Shown: positions 26,502 through 37,584 of the stretch, piece after piece
Position numbering within the stretch: position 1 is the first letter of the stretch
How the letters are laid out: every line of letters begins with the position of its first letter
Origin: JACCZR01 sp963844805
GTDB lineage: Bacteria > Actinomycetota > Thermoleophilia > Solirubrobacterales > Thermoleophilaceae
Direction: 5' to 3'
NCBI GenBank assembly: GCA_963844805.1
Contig: CAWJPU010000013.1
Span: 1-64,000 of the forward strand
Length of the DNA stretch: 64,000 bases
The notes under the pieces: model-generated
Databases searched by the model: none
Seen by the model: only the letters and a program-made list of their open reading frames with translations
What the model was told of the DNA's origin: nothing
Position numbers and translations under genes: made by a program

Positions 26502-27563
26502 GTGACCACGGCCGTCCTCTCCGACCTCCATCTGGGCGCGGCCTCCGGCCGCGACGTGCTGAGGCTGCCCGAGCCCCGCGAGCGCCTGCAAACGGCGCTC
26601 GCCGAGGCGGACCGGGTGGTGGTCCTGGGGGACCTGCTGGAGCTCCGCGAGCAACCGGTGGCGCGGGTGCTGGAGACCGCCGAGCCCGCCCTGGCCGCGC
26701 TCGGCCACGCCTGCAAGGGCAAGGAGGTGCTGGTGGTGCCGGGCAACCACGACCACCACCTCGCCGACGCCTTCCTCGACCGCCTGCGCCTCGAGGACGC
26801 CACGCTGGGCCTCGAACAGCTCACCGAGGCGAGCGGCCACCCGGGCCTCCTGGGCCGCCTGGCCGAGCTGCTGGACGACGCGTCGCTGACCCTCGCCTAC
26901 CCGGGCGTGTGGCTGCGCGACGATGTGTACGCGACTCACGGCCACCAGGTGGACGTGCACATGACCGTCCCCCGCCCCGAGGCGATCATGGCCTCCGCCA
27001 TGCGCCGGGTGACCCTGCGCCGCGCACCAGCCTCGCCCGCGGACTACGAGGCCATCCTCGACCCCCTCTACTCGCTCTTCCACGGCATCGCCCAGGCCTC
27101 CTCGCACACCACGATGGAGAAGACCGGCGGCGCCTCGCGCACGGTGTGGCGGATGCTCCAGGCCGGGGGGCTGGGCGCCGTCGCGGTCGGCCGCGTGGCC
27201 GTGCCCGCGGGCGTGCTGGCCCTCAACGCCGCGGGCTTCGGCCCCTTCCGGACCCAGATCAGCGGCGCCGAGCTGCGCGACTCCGGCCTGCGAGCCATGG
27301 CCGAGGCGGTGGACAGCATGGGGATCGAGGCCTCGCACGTGCTCTTCGGGCACACCCACCGGCCGTGGCCGCTCGAGGGCCGCGACCACGACTGGCGCAC
27401 GGCCACCGGCGCCCTCCTGCACAACACGGGGTCCTGGCTCCACGAGGGCTCGCTGATCTCCGATAACGGCCCGCGGAGCCCCTACTGGCCGGGGTGGGTC
27501 ACCTGGCTCGACGACCACGGGCCGCCGCGGCTGGAGAACGCGCTCCAGGACATTACGCTGTAG
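26502..27563 (+). CDS. Calcineurin-like metallophosphoesterase
   Basis: Binuclear-metal phosphoesterase. The metal ligands follow the standard order: DLHLG (Asp, His), VVLGDLLEL (Asp), VPGNHDHH (Asn, His), ATHGHQVD and FGHTHRPW near residue 285. The middle part (about residues 130-250) is longer than in small phosphodiesterases and includes a possible amphipathic or membrane-touching helix, GLGAVAVGRVAVPAGVLALN. This raises similarity to LpxH-like or UDP-diacyl-type enzymes, but the family is broad and substrate is not assignable. GTG 26502 (VTTAVLSDLHLG) is preferred to TTG 26484, which would add six unlikely residues. Confidence 0.88.
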   Translation: MTTAVLSDLHLGAASGRDVLRLPEPRERLQTALAEADRVVVLGDLLELREQPVARVLETAEPALAALGHACKGKEVLVVPGNHDHHLADAFLDRLRLEDATLGLEQLTEASGHPGLLGRLAELLDDASLTLAYPGVWLRDDVYATHGHQVDVHMTVPRPEAIMASAMRRVTLRRAPASPADYEAILDPLYSLFHGIAQASSHTTMEKTGGASRTVWRMLQAGGLGAVAVGRVAVPAGVLALNAAGFGPFRTQISGAELRDSGLRAMAEAVDSMGIEASHVLFGHTHRPWPLEGRDHDWRTATGALLHNTGSWLHEGSLISDNGPRSPYWPGWVTWLDDHGPPRLENALQDITL

Positions 27564-27584
27564 CGGAGGACGCGCGGGGCGGGT

Positions 27585-27595
27585 TAGGGTGCGCC
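27585..27595 (+). promoter_or_regulatory. Putative leaderless promoter
   Basis: TAGGGT at 27585-27590 lies 5 nt before the ATG of the flavodoxin-like gene, with no ribosome site between. It is the same arrangement as at 1752 and 47666. Confidence 0.45.
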
Positions 27596-28303
27596 ATGCC
27601 CACCGACTACTCCGATCTCAGCGCCGTATTCATCAACTGCACGCTGAAGCGTTCGCCGGAGGTGTCGAATACGCGCGCGCTCGCCGACCGCTCAATCTCC
27701 GTGCTGGAGGAGCAGGGAGTCGACGTCGAGGTGATCCGGGCACTCGACCACGAGATCGCGACCGGCGTGCGCCCGGACATGACCGAGTTCGGCTGGGATC
27801 GCGACGACTGGCCCGAGATCTTCGACAAGGTCATGGCCGCGGACATCCTCGTCCTGCTCTCGCCCATCTGGCTGGGCGAGAAGTCGTCTGTCTGCACCCA
27901 GGTGATCGAGCGGTTGTACGGCAACAGCCACCTGCTCAACGAGGACGGCCAGTACGCCTACTACGGCCGCGTCGGCGGGTGTCTGATCACCGGCAACGAG
28001 GACGGCGCCAAGCACTGCGCGATGAACATCCTCTACTCGCTCCAGCACCTCGGCTTCACGATCCCGCCGCAGGCCGACTCGGCCTGGATGGGCGAGGCCG
28101 GTCCGGGCCCCAGCTACCTCGACCCGGGCTCGGGCGGGCCGGAGAACGACTTCACCAACCGCAACACGCACTTCATGACGTGGAACCTGCTCCACCTGGC
28201 GCGGATGCTCAAGGACGCAGGCGGCATTCCGGCCCACGGCAACCGCCGCGACGAGTGGGACGCCGGCTGCTCGGTCGAGCAGGCGAACCCCGAGCACCGC
28301 TAG
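27596..28303 (+). CDS. Flavodoxin-fold NAD(P)H-dependent FMN reductase
   Basis: A 235-residue protein of the NADPH-dependent FMN reductase/flavodoxin-like superfamily. The phosphate loop is INCTLKRSPEVSNTRAL, the second conserved loop is LVLLSPIWLGEKSS, and the third is YYGRVGGCLITGNEDGAKHC. The C-terminal third (THFMTWNLLHLARMLKDAGG) resembles WrbA/azoreductase-like relatives in which Trp/His line the pocket. It likely moves electrons from NAD(P)H to flavin or quinone substrates; the specific target is unknown. It stands alone, 8 nt from the convergent topoisomerase. Confidence 0.85.
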   Translation: MPTDYSDLSAVFINCTLKRSPEVSNTRALADRSISVLEEQGVDVEVIRALDHEIATGVRPDMTEFGWDRDDWPEIFDKVMAADILVLLSPIWLGEKSSVCTQVIERLYGNSHLLNEDGQYAYYGRVGGCLITGNEDGAKHCAMNILYSLQHLGFTIPPQADSAWMGEAGPGPSYLDPGSGGPENDFTNRNTHFMTWNLLHLARMLKDAGGIPAHGNRRDEWDAGCSVEQANPEHR

Positions 28304-28310
28304 TCGATAA

Positions 28311-30665
<2,355 letters not shown>

Positions 30666-30684
30666 GGTGCCCAGGGTACGCAGG

Positions 30685-31651
30685 CTAGGTCGTGCGCCGG
30701 CGCAGCGCCAGCCCGGTCACGATCTCCCGTACCAGGCGATCGGCGACCAGACACGTGGTGTCGGCCGATCCCACGCCCGTCGGGATCACCTCCACGACGT
30801 CGGCGCCGACCAGCCTGGCGCGGCGCGCCACCTCGCGGCAGGCCCACAGGAGGTCGGCGGCGCTCATGCCGCCGGGCTCGGGGGTGCCGGTCCCCGGCGC
30901 GAAGGCGGGATCGAGCACGTCGATGTCGACGCTGAGGAAGGCCGGTCCCTGGCCCACCACCTCCAGTGCGCGCTCGGTGACCGCCCGGATCCCCTGCTCG
31001 CGCACGTCGTGCATGAACACGGAGGTGATCCCCCGCTCGCGCTGCCAGGAGAACTCCTCCTCGCCGGGCCAGTAGCCGCGCAGGCCGATCTGCGCGTACC
31101 GGGCGGGGTCGACCTGGCCGCCCTCCACCAGCCGGTACATCGGCGTGCCGTGCGAGAGCTCGACGCCATAGACCTCCTTGCCCGTGTCGGTGTGGGTGTC
31201 GAAGTGGACGAGGCCCACCGGACCGTGACGGGTGGCGCAAGCGCGGATGTCGGGCTCGGCGATGCCGTGGTCGCCGCCCAGCACGACCGCCACGGCGCCC
31301 GCGTCGAGCACCTGGCCCACCGTGGCCTCGATCGCCTCGTGCGTGCGCAACGGGATCAGCGGGCAGCACAGGGGCGTCGCCGAAGTCCACCACCCGCAGC
31401 TCGGCGAAGCCGTCGACGCCCGCCTCCAGGTGCGGGCCCGGCGGGCACGATGCGGCGCGGATGCCGCGGGGCCCGAAGCGGGTGCCGGGGCGGTCGGAGA
31501 CCAGGTCGTCGGTGGGAGCGCCCACGATCGCGACGTCGACGCCCGCCAGCTCGGCCGCGTCCTGCGTGTAGGGCATCCCCGAGAACGTCAACAGCCCCGC
31601 GTAGTCGGGCTTCTCTCCGTGGTCCCTCCAGCGATCGAGCGGGTCGATCAC
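30685..31651 (-). CDS. Agmatinase/ureohydrolase family enzyme (one frameshift)
   Basis: Arginase-superfamily amidinohydrolase with two Mn. Metal ligands are all present: His in VVLGGDHGIAEP, the Asp/His set in HFDTHTDTG, and the two Asp of LSVDIDVLDPAFAPG, followed by TPEPGGMS. The frame breaks near 31370; removing one base joins VVDFGDAPV to PLIPLRTHEAIEA and restores 321 residues. The substrate may be agmatine, guanidinobutyrate or a related guanidino acid. There are no polyamine genes alongside, so 'speB' is not assigned. Confidence 0.88.
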
Positions 31652-31672
31652 GCCCGGATCGTATGACGCGGG

Positions 31673-32522
31673 CTAGTAGTCGTCACCGGCGTCGGGCGCC
31701 GGGGCCGCCGAGCCGCTCCCCTGGCCGGGGCAGGGACGGGCCCCGCGCCTGCGGTAGGGCAGACGCACGACCACCGTCGCGCGGTTGTTGGTCTCGTCGG
31801 ACTCGTGGATCCAGTTCCGCGGGTCCGCGGTGTGCTGGTAGGCGAAGCAGCCGCGCAGGCCCGTGGCGTCGATCCACTGCTCCGGGTACGACGGCGGGTA
31901 GACGTCGGACCAGCCCGGCGAGGTGCCGAGCACCACGCGGCGCTGGCGCGGGTTGGTGTTGCAGGCCGGGTACTTGCGCCGGCGCGGGCTGTTTGCCAGG
32001 CGTCGGGTACGCCGCAGGTCGCGCAGGCAGTAGGCGATCTTCGGCCCCGTGCGCACGCGCCGGATGCGCTTGCCCGCCGCGTCCAGGCGCCACAGCGAGA
32101 ACGAGGCCGCCCGGTAGAACTTCCAGTAGCGGCGGTCGGCGTGGCCGTACTTGAACTGCAGGCGTGCCCCGGTGCGGTAGGTCAGCCGCCGGCCTTCCAG
32201 CGTGTAGATGCTCTGGACCGCGTTCATGAAGCGGCGGCTGGCGCGACGGCCGCGCAGCTCCGCCGGGCCGGCGCCCACGCTGTCGATCGAGTTGCCCGCC
32301 CGCAGCAGGCTCCGCCCCCGCCGCGTGCGCTTGTCGACCCGCAGGCCGAAAGGCCTGCGCATGACCAGGTCGGGACAGCGCAGGCTCGCCCCGGCCGGCT
32401 GCAGGCAGGGGTTGGGGTCGTGTCGCCGCCGCGCGCGAGGGCTCGGCCCCCGCTCCGCCCGTGCCGAGGACGAGCATGGCGAGCACGGGCAGGGGCAGCA
32501 GCAGCCAGAGGGCGCGGCGCAC
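31673..32522 (-). CDS. Lysyl oxidase-like secreted protein, copper site apparently degenerate (one frameshift)
   Basis: Signal peptide (VRRALWLLLPLPVLAMLVLG, then GGAGA) followed by a lysyl-oxidase-like domain of about 220 residues. Family marks: IAYCLRDL, the CNTNPRQRRV and VLGTSPGWSDVYPPSYPEQW stretch, and WIHESDETNNRATVVVRLP. The frame breaks near 32430; removing one base gives 282 residues. In active enzymes a cluster of His follows a conserved Trp; here that region reads YGHADRRYWKFYRAASFSLW with one His only, so copper binding and amine oxidation are doubtful. A structural surface role is possible. Confidence 0.75.
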
Positions 32523-32567
32523 GCCGCGATCAACCCGCCCGGAGGCCGCGAGTTGCGGCTGCGCAGG

Positions 32568-33721
32568 CTACTCCGCGCAAGGGCCCGTCCCAACCGGCCC
32601 GCGAACGCTCCCGAGCGCCTGGCGGACGATCGAGTCGGGCACTCCGTAGCCGCTCCGGCCCTGGTTGGCGCCCACCGAGGCGGCGAAGGTCGTCGCCAGC
32701 ACCCGGCCGCCCTCGTCGACCACGGGACCGCCCGAGTCACCCGAGCGGACCCGGCCGCGGATGAGCGTGATGCGGCGCCTGATCGGCCCGCGCCCGTAGG
32801 CGTCCTGGGTGCGGAAGGTGCGGGTCTCGCCCAGGCGCCCGGGTGCAACCGTGTAGCCGCCGTTGCCGGGGAAGCCGAGGATCGCCGCGTCCGCGCCCGG
32901 CCGGGCGTCCGTGTTCAGCCGCAGCGCCGGGACGCCGGTGGTGGCGGGCACCCGCAGGATGGCGAGGTCGTTGCGCGCGTCGAAGTGGACGGCCTCCGCG
33001 TTGAGGCGATCGCCCGCTCCCCCGATCTGCACCGTGGTGTCCTCCTGGCCGGCGACCACGTGGGCGTTGGTGACCACGAGGCCGTCGCCCACCACCCAGC
33101 CGCTGCCCTGGACGCCCAGCCCGCAGGCGGTCCCGAGCACGCGGACCACGCCGGCCTGCGCCGCGCGCACCTGCGGGTCCTTCGCGATCCCCGGATCCGG
33201 CGCCCTCACCTCGGGCTGCGGGCCGCGGATGCCCGGGAAGGGGTCGAACCGCGCGAGCGTCTTGAGCAGCGGGCCGCTGGGGGGCAGCGCGGCGTTGAGG
33301 CGCTGGAGGATCGCCGAGCGCTGGATCGGCTCGCGCAGCTCGCGGGCGCCCGGCGTGTGCAGCGCCACGGCGCCCGCCAGCCACACCAGCCCGAGCCCGA
33401 TCGCGCCCACCAGCAGGGCGCCACCGATCCCGTCCAGCGCGCCCAGGCCCTGGCCCAGGCGGCCCCGCAGGCGGAAGCCCAGCACCTCGAGCGCAGCCGC
33501 CAGCACGCCCGCCCACCAGCAGGGCCCCCATCAGGGCGAACAGCGGGCGCGTAGGGCGAGCGCGAGCCCTCGGACAGCAGCATCGGCCCGATGCGCGAGC
33601 CGAGGAAGCCGCCCGCCACGAAGCCGGCGAGCGACAGTGCGCCGACGATCAGCCCCTGCGCGTACCCCCACACGGCCATGGCGAGCGCAAAGAGCACGAT
33701 GATCCAGTCGACCCAGGTCAC
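32568..33721 (-). CDS. MarP-like membrane-anchored trypsin-fold serine protease (two frameshifts)
   Basis: CvpA-type membrane domain fused to a periplasmic trypsin-like protease, as in mycobacterial MarP, which protects against acid and oxidative stress. Four N-terminal helices (WIIVLFALAMAVWGYAQGL to WLAGAVALH) are followed by the protease: His in VVTNAHVVAGQ, Asp in ARNDLAILRV and Ser in VRSGDSGGPVV. The frame changes near 33545 and 33505; removing one base at each gives 383 residues. GTG start at 33721. Two Cys (in GTACGLG and the C-terminal TGPCAE) may form a disulfide. Divergent from the penicillin-binding protein with 57 nt between. Confidence 0.88.
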
Positions 33722-33778
33722 CCGACTGCGGAACCTAGCGCCACCCTGGGGCTACCCTGGGAGTCCGAGCGCCCGCCC

Positions 33779-35467
33779 TTGAATCCCCTCATTCCGACCG
33801 ATCGAGCCGGCGAGCGCCACCGCCGCCTTACCCACCGGGCCATCCCCATCGTGGCAGTGGCCGTCGTCGCGCTGCTCATCGGGGTGATCGCGGGCGCCTC
33901 GGCCGGGTCCTCGGCCAAGCGGATCGGGGGCGAGTACGCCGATGCCTGGCAGCGCGGCGACGTGAAGGCGATGCGCGCGCTGTTCACCCCCGAGGCCCGC
34001 CGGCGCTACAGCGAGGCCGAGGTCAGGCAAGCCCTGGCCCTCGCCGCCGACACGGCGACCGCCACCCGCTTCACCATCGGCAAGCCCGAGTCCGAGCGCG
34101 ACGGCGCCGCGCTTGTCCCGGTCAGGGTCGGGACCCGCGCCTTCGGCGTGGTGCGCGGCGATGTGCCGGTGCCCGTGGTCGACGACCAGGTCGACTGGAG
34201 CCCCGCACTCGTCTTCCCGGGCCTGCGCGGTGACGAGCGGCTCACGCGTCGCACGCGGCTTGCCCGGCGGGCGACGATCCTCTCTCGCGACGGCAAGGTG
34301 CTGGCCCGCGGCCCCGCCCGGGCGCGTACGTCGCCCCAGGGCGCGGGCGCCTCTATCGCCGGCCGCCTGGGACGCCCGGAGACCGCGGAGGGTCGCCGCC
34401 GCGCCCGCGAGCGCGGCCTGCCTCCGCGCGCCCCGGTCGGCCTGACCGGGCTGGAGCGCGCCTTCGAGCCCGAGCTGGCCGGGACGCCGGGCGGCGAGCT
34501 GCTCGCGGGCAGGCGGGTGATCGCCCGCTCGGAGCCCAGGCCGGGCGAGAACGTGCGCACCACGATCGACAGCCGGCTGCAGCTTGCGGCGGTGGCCGCG
34601 CTCGGCTCGCGCTTCGGCGGCGTGGCCGCGCTCGACGCCCGCAACGGCGAGGTTCGTGCCCTGGCCGGCGTCGCGTTCTCCGCGCCCCAGCCCCCGGGCT
34701 CGACCTTCAAGATCATCACCACCACCGCGGCGCTGGAGGCCAAGCTCACCCGCACGGGCAACCGCTACCCGGTGGAGACAGCCGCCACGATCGACGGCAC
34801 GCGGCTGGAGAACGCGAACGGGGAGTCCTGCGGCGGCAACTTCCGCGAGAGCTTCGCCCACTCCTGCAACTCGGTGTTCGCGCCGTTGGGCGTACGTGTG
34901 GGCGCCAAGCGGCTGGTCGACACCGCCGAGCGCTACGGGTGGAACGCCAAGCCCTCGATCGAAGGCGAGCTGGGCTCCACCATCCCGCCCGCGAACGAGA
35001 TCAAGACTCCGATCGAGCTCGGGGCCTCGGCCATCGGCCAGGGCAAGGTGCTGGCCACCCCCTTCCGCATGGCCTCGGTGGCGCAGACCATCGCCGGCGG
35101 GGGCGTGATGACCGAGCCGTCGCTGAAGGCCGGCGCCGCCTCGCCGCGGCGCCGCGTGACCAGCGAGAGGATCGCGCGCGACATCCGCACCTACATGCTC
35201 GACGTGGTCCGCTACGGCACCGGCACCGCCGCCGCCATCCCCGGCGCGCAGGTGGCGGGCAAGACCGGGACGGCCGAGCTGGGCGACACGCGCGGACCGA
35301 ACGCGCAGGGCGGCGACCGCTCGAACACCGATGCGTGGTTCACCGCCTTCGCGCCGGCCCGCAGGCCGCGGCTGGCGGTCGGCGTGCTGCTGGTCAAGGC
35401 CGGCGCGGGCGGCGAGGCCGCGGCGCCGGTGGCCAAGGAAGTCCTGCTCGCGGGCCTGAAGCGCTAG
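33779..35467 (+). CDS. Penicillin-binding protein transpeptidase with NTF2-like domain
   Basis: Class B-type penicillin-binding protein, 562 residues, anchored by one N-terminal helix (IPIVAVAVVALLIGVIAG). An NTF2-like MecA_N-type domain (residues about 50-125) precedes a shortened linker and the transpeptidase. Catalytic motifs: SxxK in PPGSTFKI near 308, SxN in HSCNSVF near 361, and KTGT in VAGKTGTAEL near 494. It crosslinks peptidoglycan outside the membrane. TTG start; a TACCCT box is 20 nt upstream. The dimerisation domain of PBP2-like proteins seems reduced. Its stop overlaps the convergent lipoprotein by 4 nt. Confidence 0.9.
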   Translation: MNPLIPTDRAGERHRRLTHRAIPIVAVAVVALLIGVIAGASAGSSAKRIGGEYADAWQRGDVKAMRALFTPEARRRYSEAEVRQALALAADTATATRFTIGKPESERDGAALVPVRVGTRAFGVVRGDVPVPVVDDQVDWSPALVFPGLRGDERLTRRTRLARRATILSRDGKVLARGPARARTSPQGAGASIAGRLGRPETAEGRRRARERGLPPRAPVGLTGLERAFEPELAGTPGGELLAGRRVIARSEPRPGENVRTTIDSRLQLAAVAALGSRFGGVAALDARNGEVRALAGVAFSAPQPPGSTFKIITTTAALEAKLTRTGNRYPVETAATIDGTRLENANGESCGGNFRESFAHSCNSVFAPLGVRVGAKRLVDTAERYGWNAKPSIEGELGSTIPPANEIKTPIELGASAIGQGKVLATPFRMASVAQTIAGGGVMTEPSLKAGAASPRRRVTSERIARDIRTYMLDVVRYGTGTAAAIPGAQVAGKTGTAELGDTRGPNAQGGDRSNTDAWFTAFAPARRPRLAVGVLLVKAGAGGEAAAPVAKEVLLAGLKR

Positions 35468-36033
35468 AAGTCGAGCTCGTAGCGGAGCTTGTCGCGCTCG
35501 CCCTCGATCTCGATCTCGAGCGGGCGGTTCTCCAGGTTGGTGATGGGGATCTTGTAGACGAGCAGGGCGCCGGCGGCCGAGTTCTGCTGGGCCACCGAGC
35601 CGGCGAGCGGGATGCACTCCCGCGGGTTCACCGTGCGGGCCCGGTAGGAGAACGCGTTCGTGACGGGGACCTTCAGCGGCCGGAACTCGTTCTCCAGGCT
35701 GTCCTTGATGATGAACCTGTCCGGCTCGACAGCCTTCGCGGGCTCCTTCTCCTCATTGCAGACCTGGACGAAGACCCCGTAGAGCGTTTCGCGCTTGCCG
35801 GGGTCGGGGCCGCGGTAGAAAGCCGAGTCGGGCGGGATCCTCGTGTTCAGCTGGCGGGTGATGAAGACGTTGTAGGTCAGCCCGTCCATCTCCTCGGCCA
35901 GGCCCTCGCGGAAGGCCTCGCCAGGAGTGCCCGTGCCCTGGATCGACTCGTCGTTCTCCTTGCCGCAGGAGGCTGCGACGAGGCACAAGGCAGCCAGGCA
36001 GAGGACCACTGGAGCGCGGCGCAGGAGGGCCAT
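35464..36033 (-). CDS. Hypothetical lipoprotein, DUF4352-like fold possible
   Basis: A 189-residue predicted lipoprotein: signal LLRRAPVVLCLAALCLVAASC with a lipobox at AASC. The mature part carries LTYNVFITRQLNT, an extended VFVQVCNEEKEPAKA strand, SLENEFRPLKVP, and a final IPITNLENRPLEIEI strand. This pattern of strands with a conserved start resembles immunoglobulin-like DUF4352 lipoproteins, which I judge by shape only. ATG 36033 fits the signal peptide better than the ATG at 36054. Convergent with the penicillin-binding protein gene, so probably not functionally linked by operon. Confidence 0.7.
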   Translation of the reverse strand: MALLRRAPVVLCLAALCLVAASCGKENDESIQGTGTPGEAFREGLAEEMDGLTYNVFITRQLNTRIPPDSAFYRGPDPGKRETLYGVFVQVCNEEKEPAKAVEPDRFIIKDSLENEFRPLKVPVTNAFSYRARTVNPRECIPLAGSVAQQNSAAGALLVYKIPITNLENRPLEIEIEGERDKLRYELDF

Positions 36034-36046
36034 TCGCGGCGGAACT

Positions 36047-36614
36047 TTACCCACCGGCCGGGCTTTGCCCGGGGCGGGACGGGTCGCTTCCGGCGGGGGT
36101 TCCGAAGCGCGGTGACTTGTAGGCGTCGTAGCCCGCGACGGTGGCCCGCGCGAGCTGTCCCTCGGGGGGCTCTTCGAAGATCAACCGCAGGCGCCGCAGC
36201 GCCGTCTTGGTCTGCCGGCGTATCCAGCGGTGGACCCCCGTCTGCTTGAGGCGGTCCGCCAGGGCGCCCGGATCGCTGAGGGTGGTCAGCTCCACGCGGG
36301 TGCCCCCTGCCTCGGGCGTGAACTCGTACACCGCGAGCAGCGTGGAGCGGCCCGAAGCGCCCGATCCGCCCCTCCTCGACGATGCGCCGGGGGCGGTCGG
36401 CCTCCTTGATCGCTATCTCGCCGCGCTCGCGGGCCAGCGGGGTGCGCAGCTGGAAGCGCGCGGAAGCCCCTTTTCCGACCGCGTTGGCGCGAGCCAGGCG
36501 ATAGTCCTTGAGGTAGTGGTCGGTGAACGCCGGGCGCGCGCCGAGGTCGGCGACGAAGTCGTAGACCTGCTCGCGGGGAGCGGAGATGAAGACGCTGACC
36601 GAGACCTGCCGCAC
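36047..36614 (-). CDS. SRPBCC (START/polyketide cyclase-like) family protein (one frameshift)
   Basis: Small helix-grip fold protein with a hydrophobic cavity. The start VSVSVFISAPREQVYDFVADL is the typical first strand and helix, and the second half has VYEFTPEAGGTRVELTTL and a long C-terminal helix (DRLKQTGVHRWIRRQTKTAL). Removing one base near 36350 joins the halves at GRIGRFGRSTLLAVYEF and gives 188 residues. GTG start 36614. Function in this superfamily ranges from lipid transfer to coenzyme Q binding; none can be chosen. It overlaps the upstream end of the lipoprotein gene region by a few bases. Confidence 0.78.
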
Positions 36615-36627
36615 TGAGCGGCGGACT

Positions 36628-36858
36628 CTACGTGGTCAAGCGGCCTTGGGCAGCGGTGCGGAGCCGGCGCTCGCTGGCGCCCACCCGGCGGCTCTCCACG
36701 GCGTGCCGGCGGTCCTCCGGCAGCGAGGCGAAGCAGAGGTCGCACAGATGGCGGCCCTCCTCGAGCTCGTGCATGCGCTCGCCCGGCAGTGGGGTGCGCC
36801 GGCACCCACCGCAGTGGGTGGAAGCGGACTTCAGCGCCCCGATGCTCCGATGCAGCAT
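36628..36858 (-). CDS. Small two-CxxC zinc-binding protein
   Basis: A 76-residue protein with THCGGCRRTPLPGERMHELE and GRHLCDLCFASLPED: two CxxC pairs 26 residues apart, as in a compact zinc ribbon or treble clef. A basic tail (RRVGASERRLRTAAQGR) follows. ATG 36858 (MLHRSIGALKS) is preferred; GTG 36879 is possible. I do not recognise a family. It is divergent from the zinc-ribbon/FHA gene, with about 130 bp between, and could be regulated with it. Confidence 0.6.
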   Translation of the reverse strand: MLHRSIGALKSASTHCGGCRRTPLPGERMHELEEGRHLCDLCFASLPEDRRHAVESRRVGASERRLRTAAQGRLTT

Positions 36859-36879
36859 TTGGGTGGCGAGATCGGGCAC

Positions 36880-36989
36880 AAATGGGATCTTCGCGCTAGG
36901 AGCGGACGATCCTGCAATCGTCCCCCCTTGTGTCGGAGCGTCCAACTTCGCTACAACGTATGTGCCAGTTCGTCTGAGGAGAGAAGTCC
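36880..36989 (+). promoter_or_regulatory. Upstream region of zinc-ribbon/FHA gene
   Basis: Unlike most genes here, this one has a real leader: GAGGAGAG lies 7-14 nt before the ATG at 36990, and AT-richer sequence (CTACAACGTATGTG) about 30 nt upstream may be the -10 region. Nothing else is recognisable in the gap. Confidence 0.35.
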
Positions 36990-37538
36990 ATGCAAGCATT
37001 TTCCGCCGGAACCCTCGCCGGGGCCGGCTCGTTTCGCTGCGAGCACTGCGGCTTCGGCGTAGCGCTGCACGAACGGGACGCGGTCCCCGAGTGCCCCAGC
37101 TGCGGATACGCGCGGTTCAGCCGCGCCTCGCTGTTCGGCCCGCCCCAGGCCCCCGGCCAGGGGCACCCCGCCACCGAAGTCCCCGAATGGCTGGATGAGG
37201 CCCGTGAGGCCCTCGCCAGCCCGGGGGCCTACCTGGCCTACGAGGACGACGAGCGAGTGCACGTCGTCCCGCTTGAGGACGGGTGGACGCGCATCGGGCG
37301 CAGCCTGTCGGCCCACATCCGCTTCGACGACCCCACGGTCTCGCGCCGTCACGCGCTCCTGTACCGCGACAGTGGCCAGGCCCGCGTGCTCGACGACCGC
37401 AGCCTGAACGGGGTCTTCCGCAACGGGGAGCGAGTCGACCTCGCGGAGCTCGAGGACGGTGACGAGATCGCCGTCGGCCGCTTCAGCATCTACTTCCTGA
37501 CCGTGGTCAGGGAGCGCTCGGCAGCACCAGTCGGCTAG
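36990..37538 (+). CDS. Zinc-ribbon and FHA domain protein
   Basis: A 182-residue cytoplasmic protein. Residues about 15-45 form a rubredoxin-like zinc ribbon (FRCEHCGFGVAL and VPECPSCGYARF). Residues about 90-170 form a forkhead-associated domain that binds phosphothreonine: TRIGRSLSAHIRFDDPTVSRRHALL has the key Arg, Ser and Arg-His, and DRSLNGVFRNGERV has the Asn of the binding loop. FHA proteins usually act with Ser/Thr kinases; none lies within the window. The ribosome site is good and the gene stands alone. Confidence 0.85.
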   Translation: MQAFSAGTLAGAGSFRCEHCGFGVALHERDAVPECPSCGYARFSRASLFGPPQAPGQGHPATEVPEWLDEAREALASPGAYLAYEDDERVHVVPLEDGWTRIGRSLSAHIRFDDPTVSRRHALLYRDSGQARVLDDRSLNGVFRNGERVDLAELEDGDEIAVGRFSIYFLTVVRERSAAPVG

Positions 37539-37584
37539 GCCGCGCGGCGGACGTTTCCGCCGCCCTCCGCCACAATCCAGCGCC

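Noticed and set aside
31673..32848. A 391-residue lysyl-oxidase-like ORF starting at 32848
   Set aside because: The first 140 residues are antisense to the MarP-like gene; the signal peptide in the other frame at GTG 32522 gives a better start.
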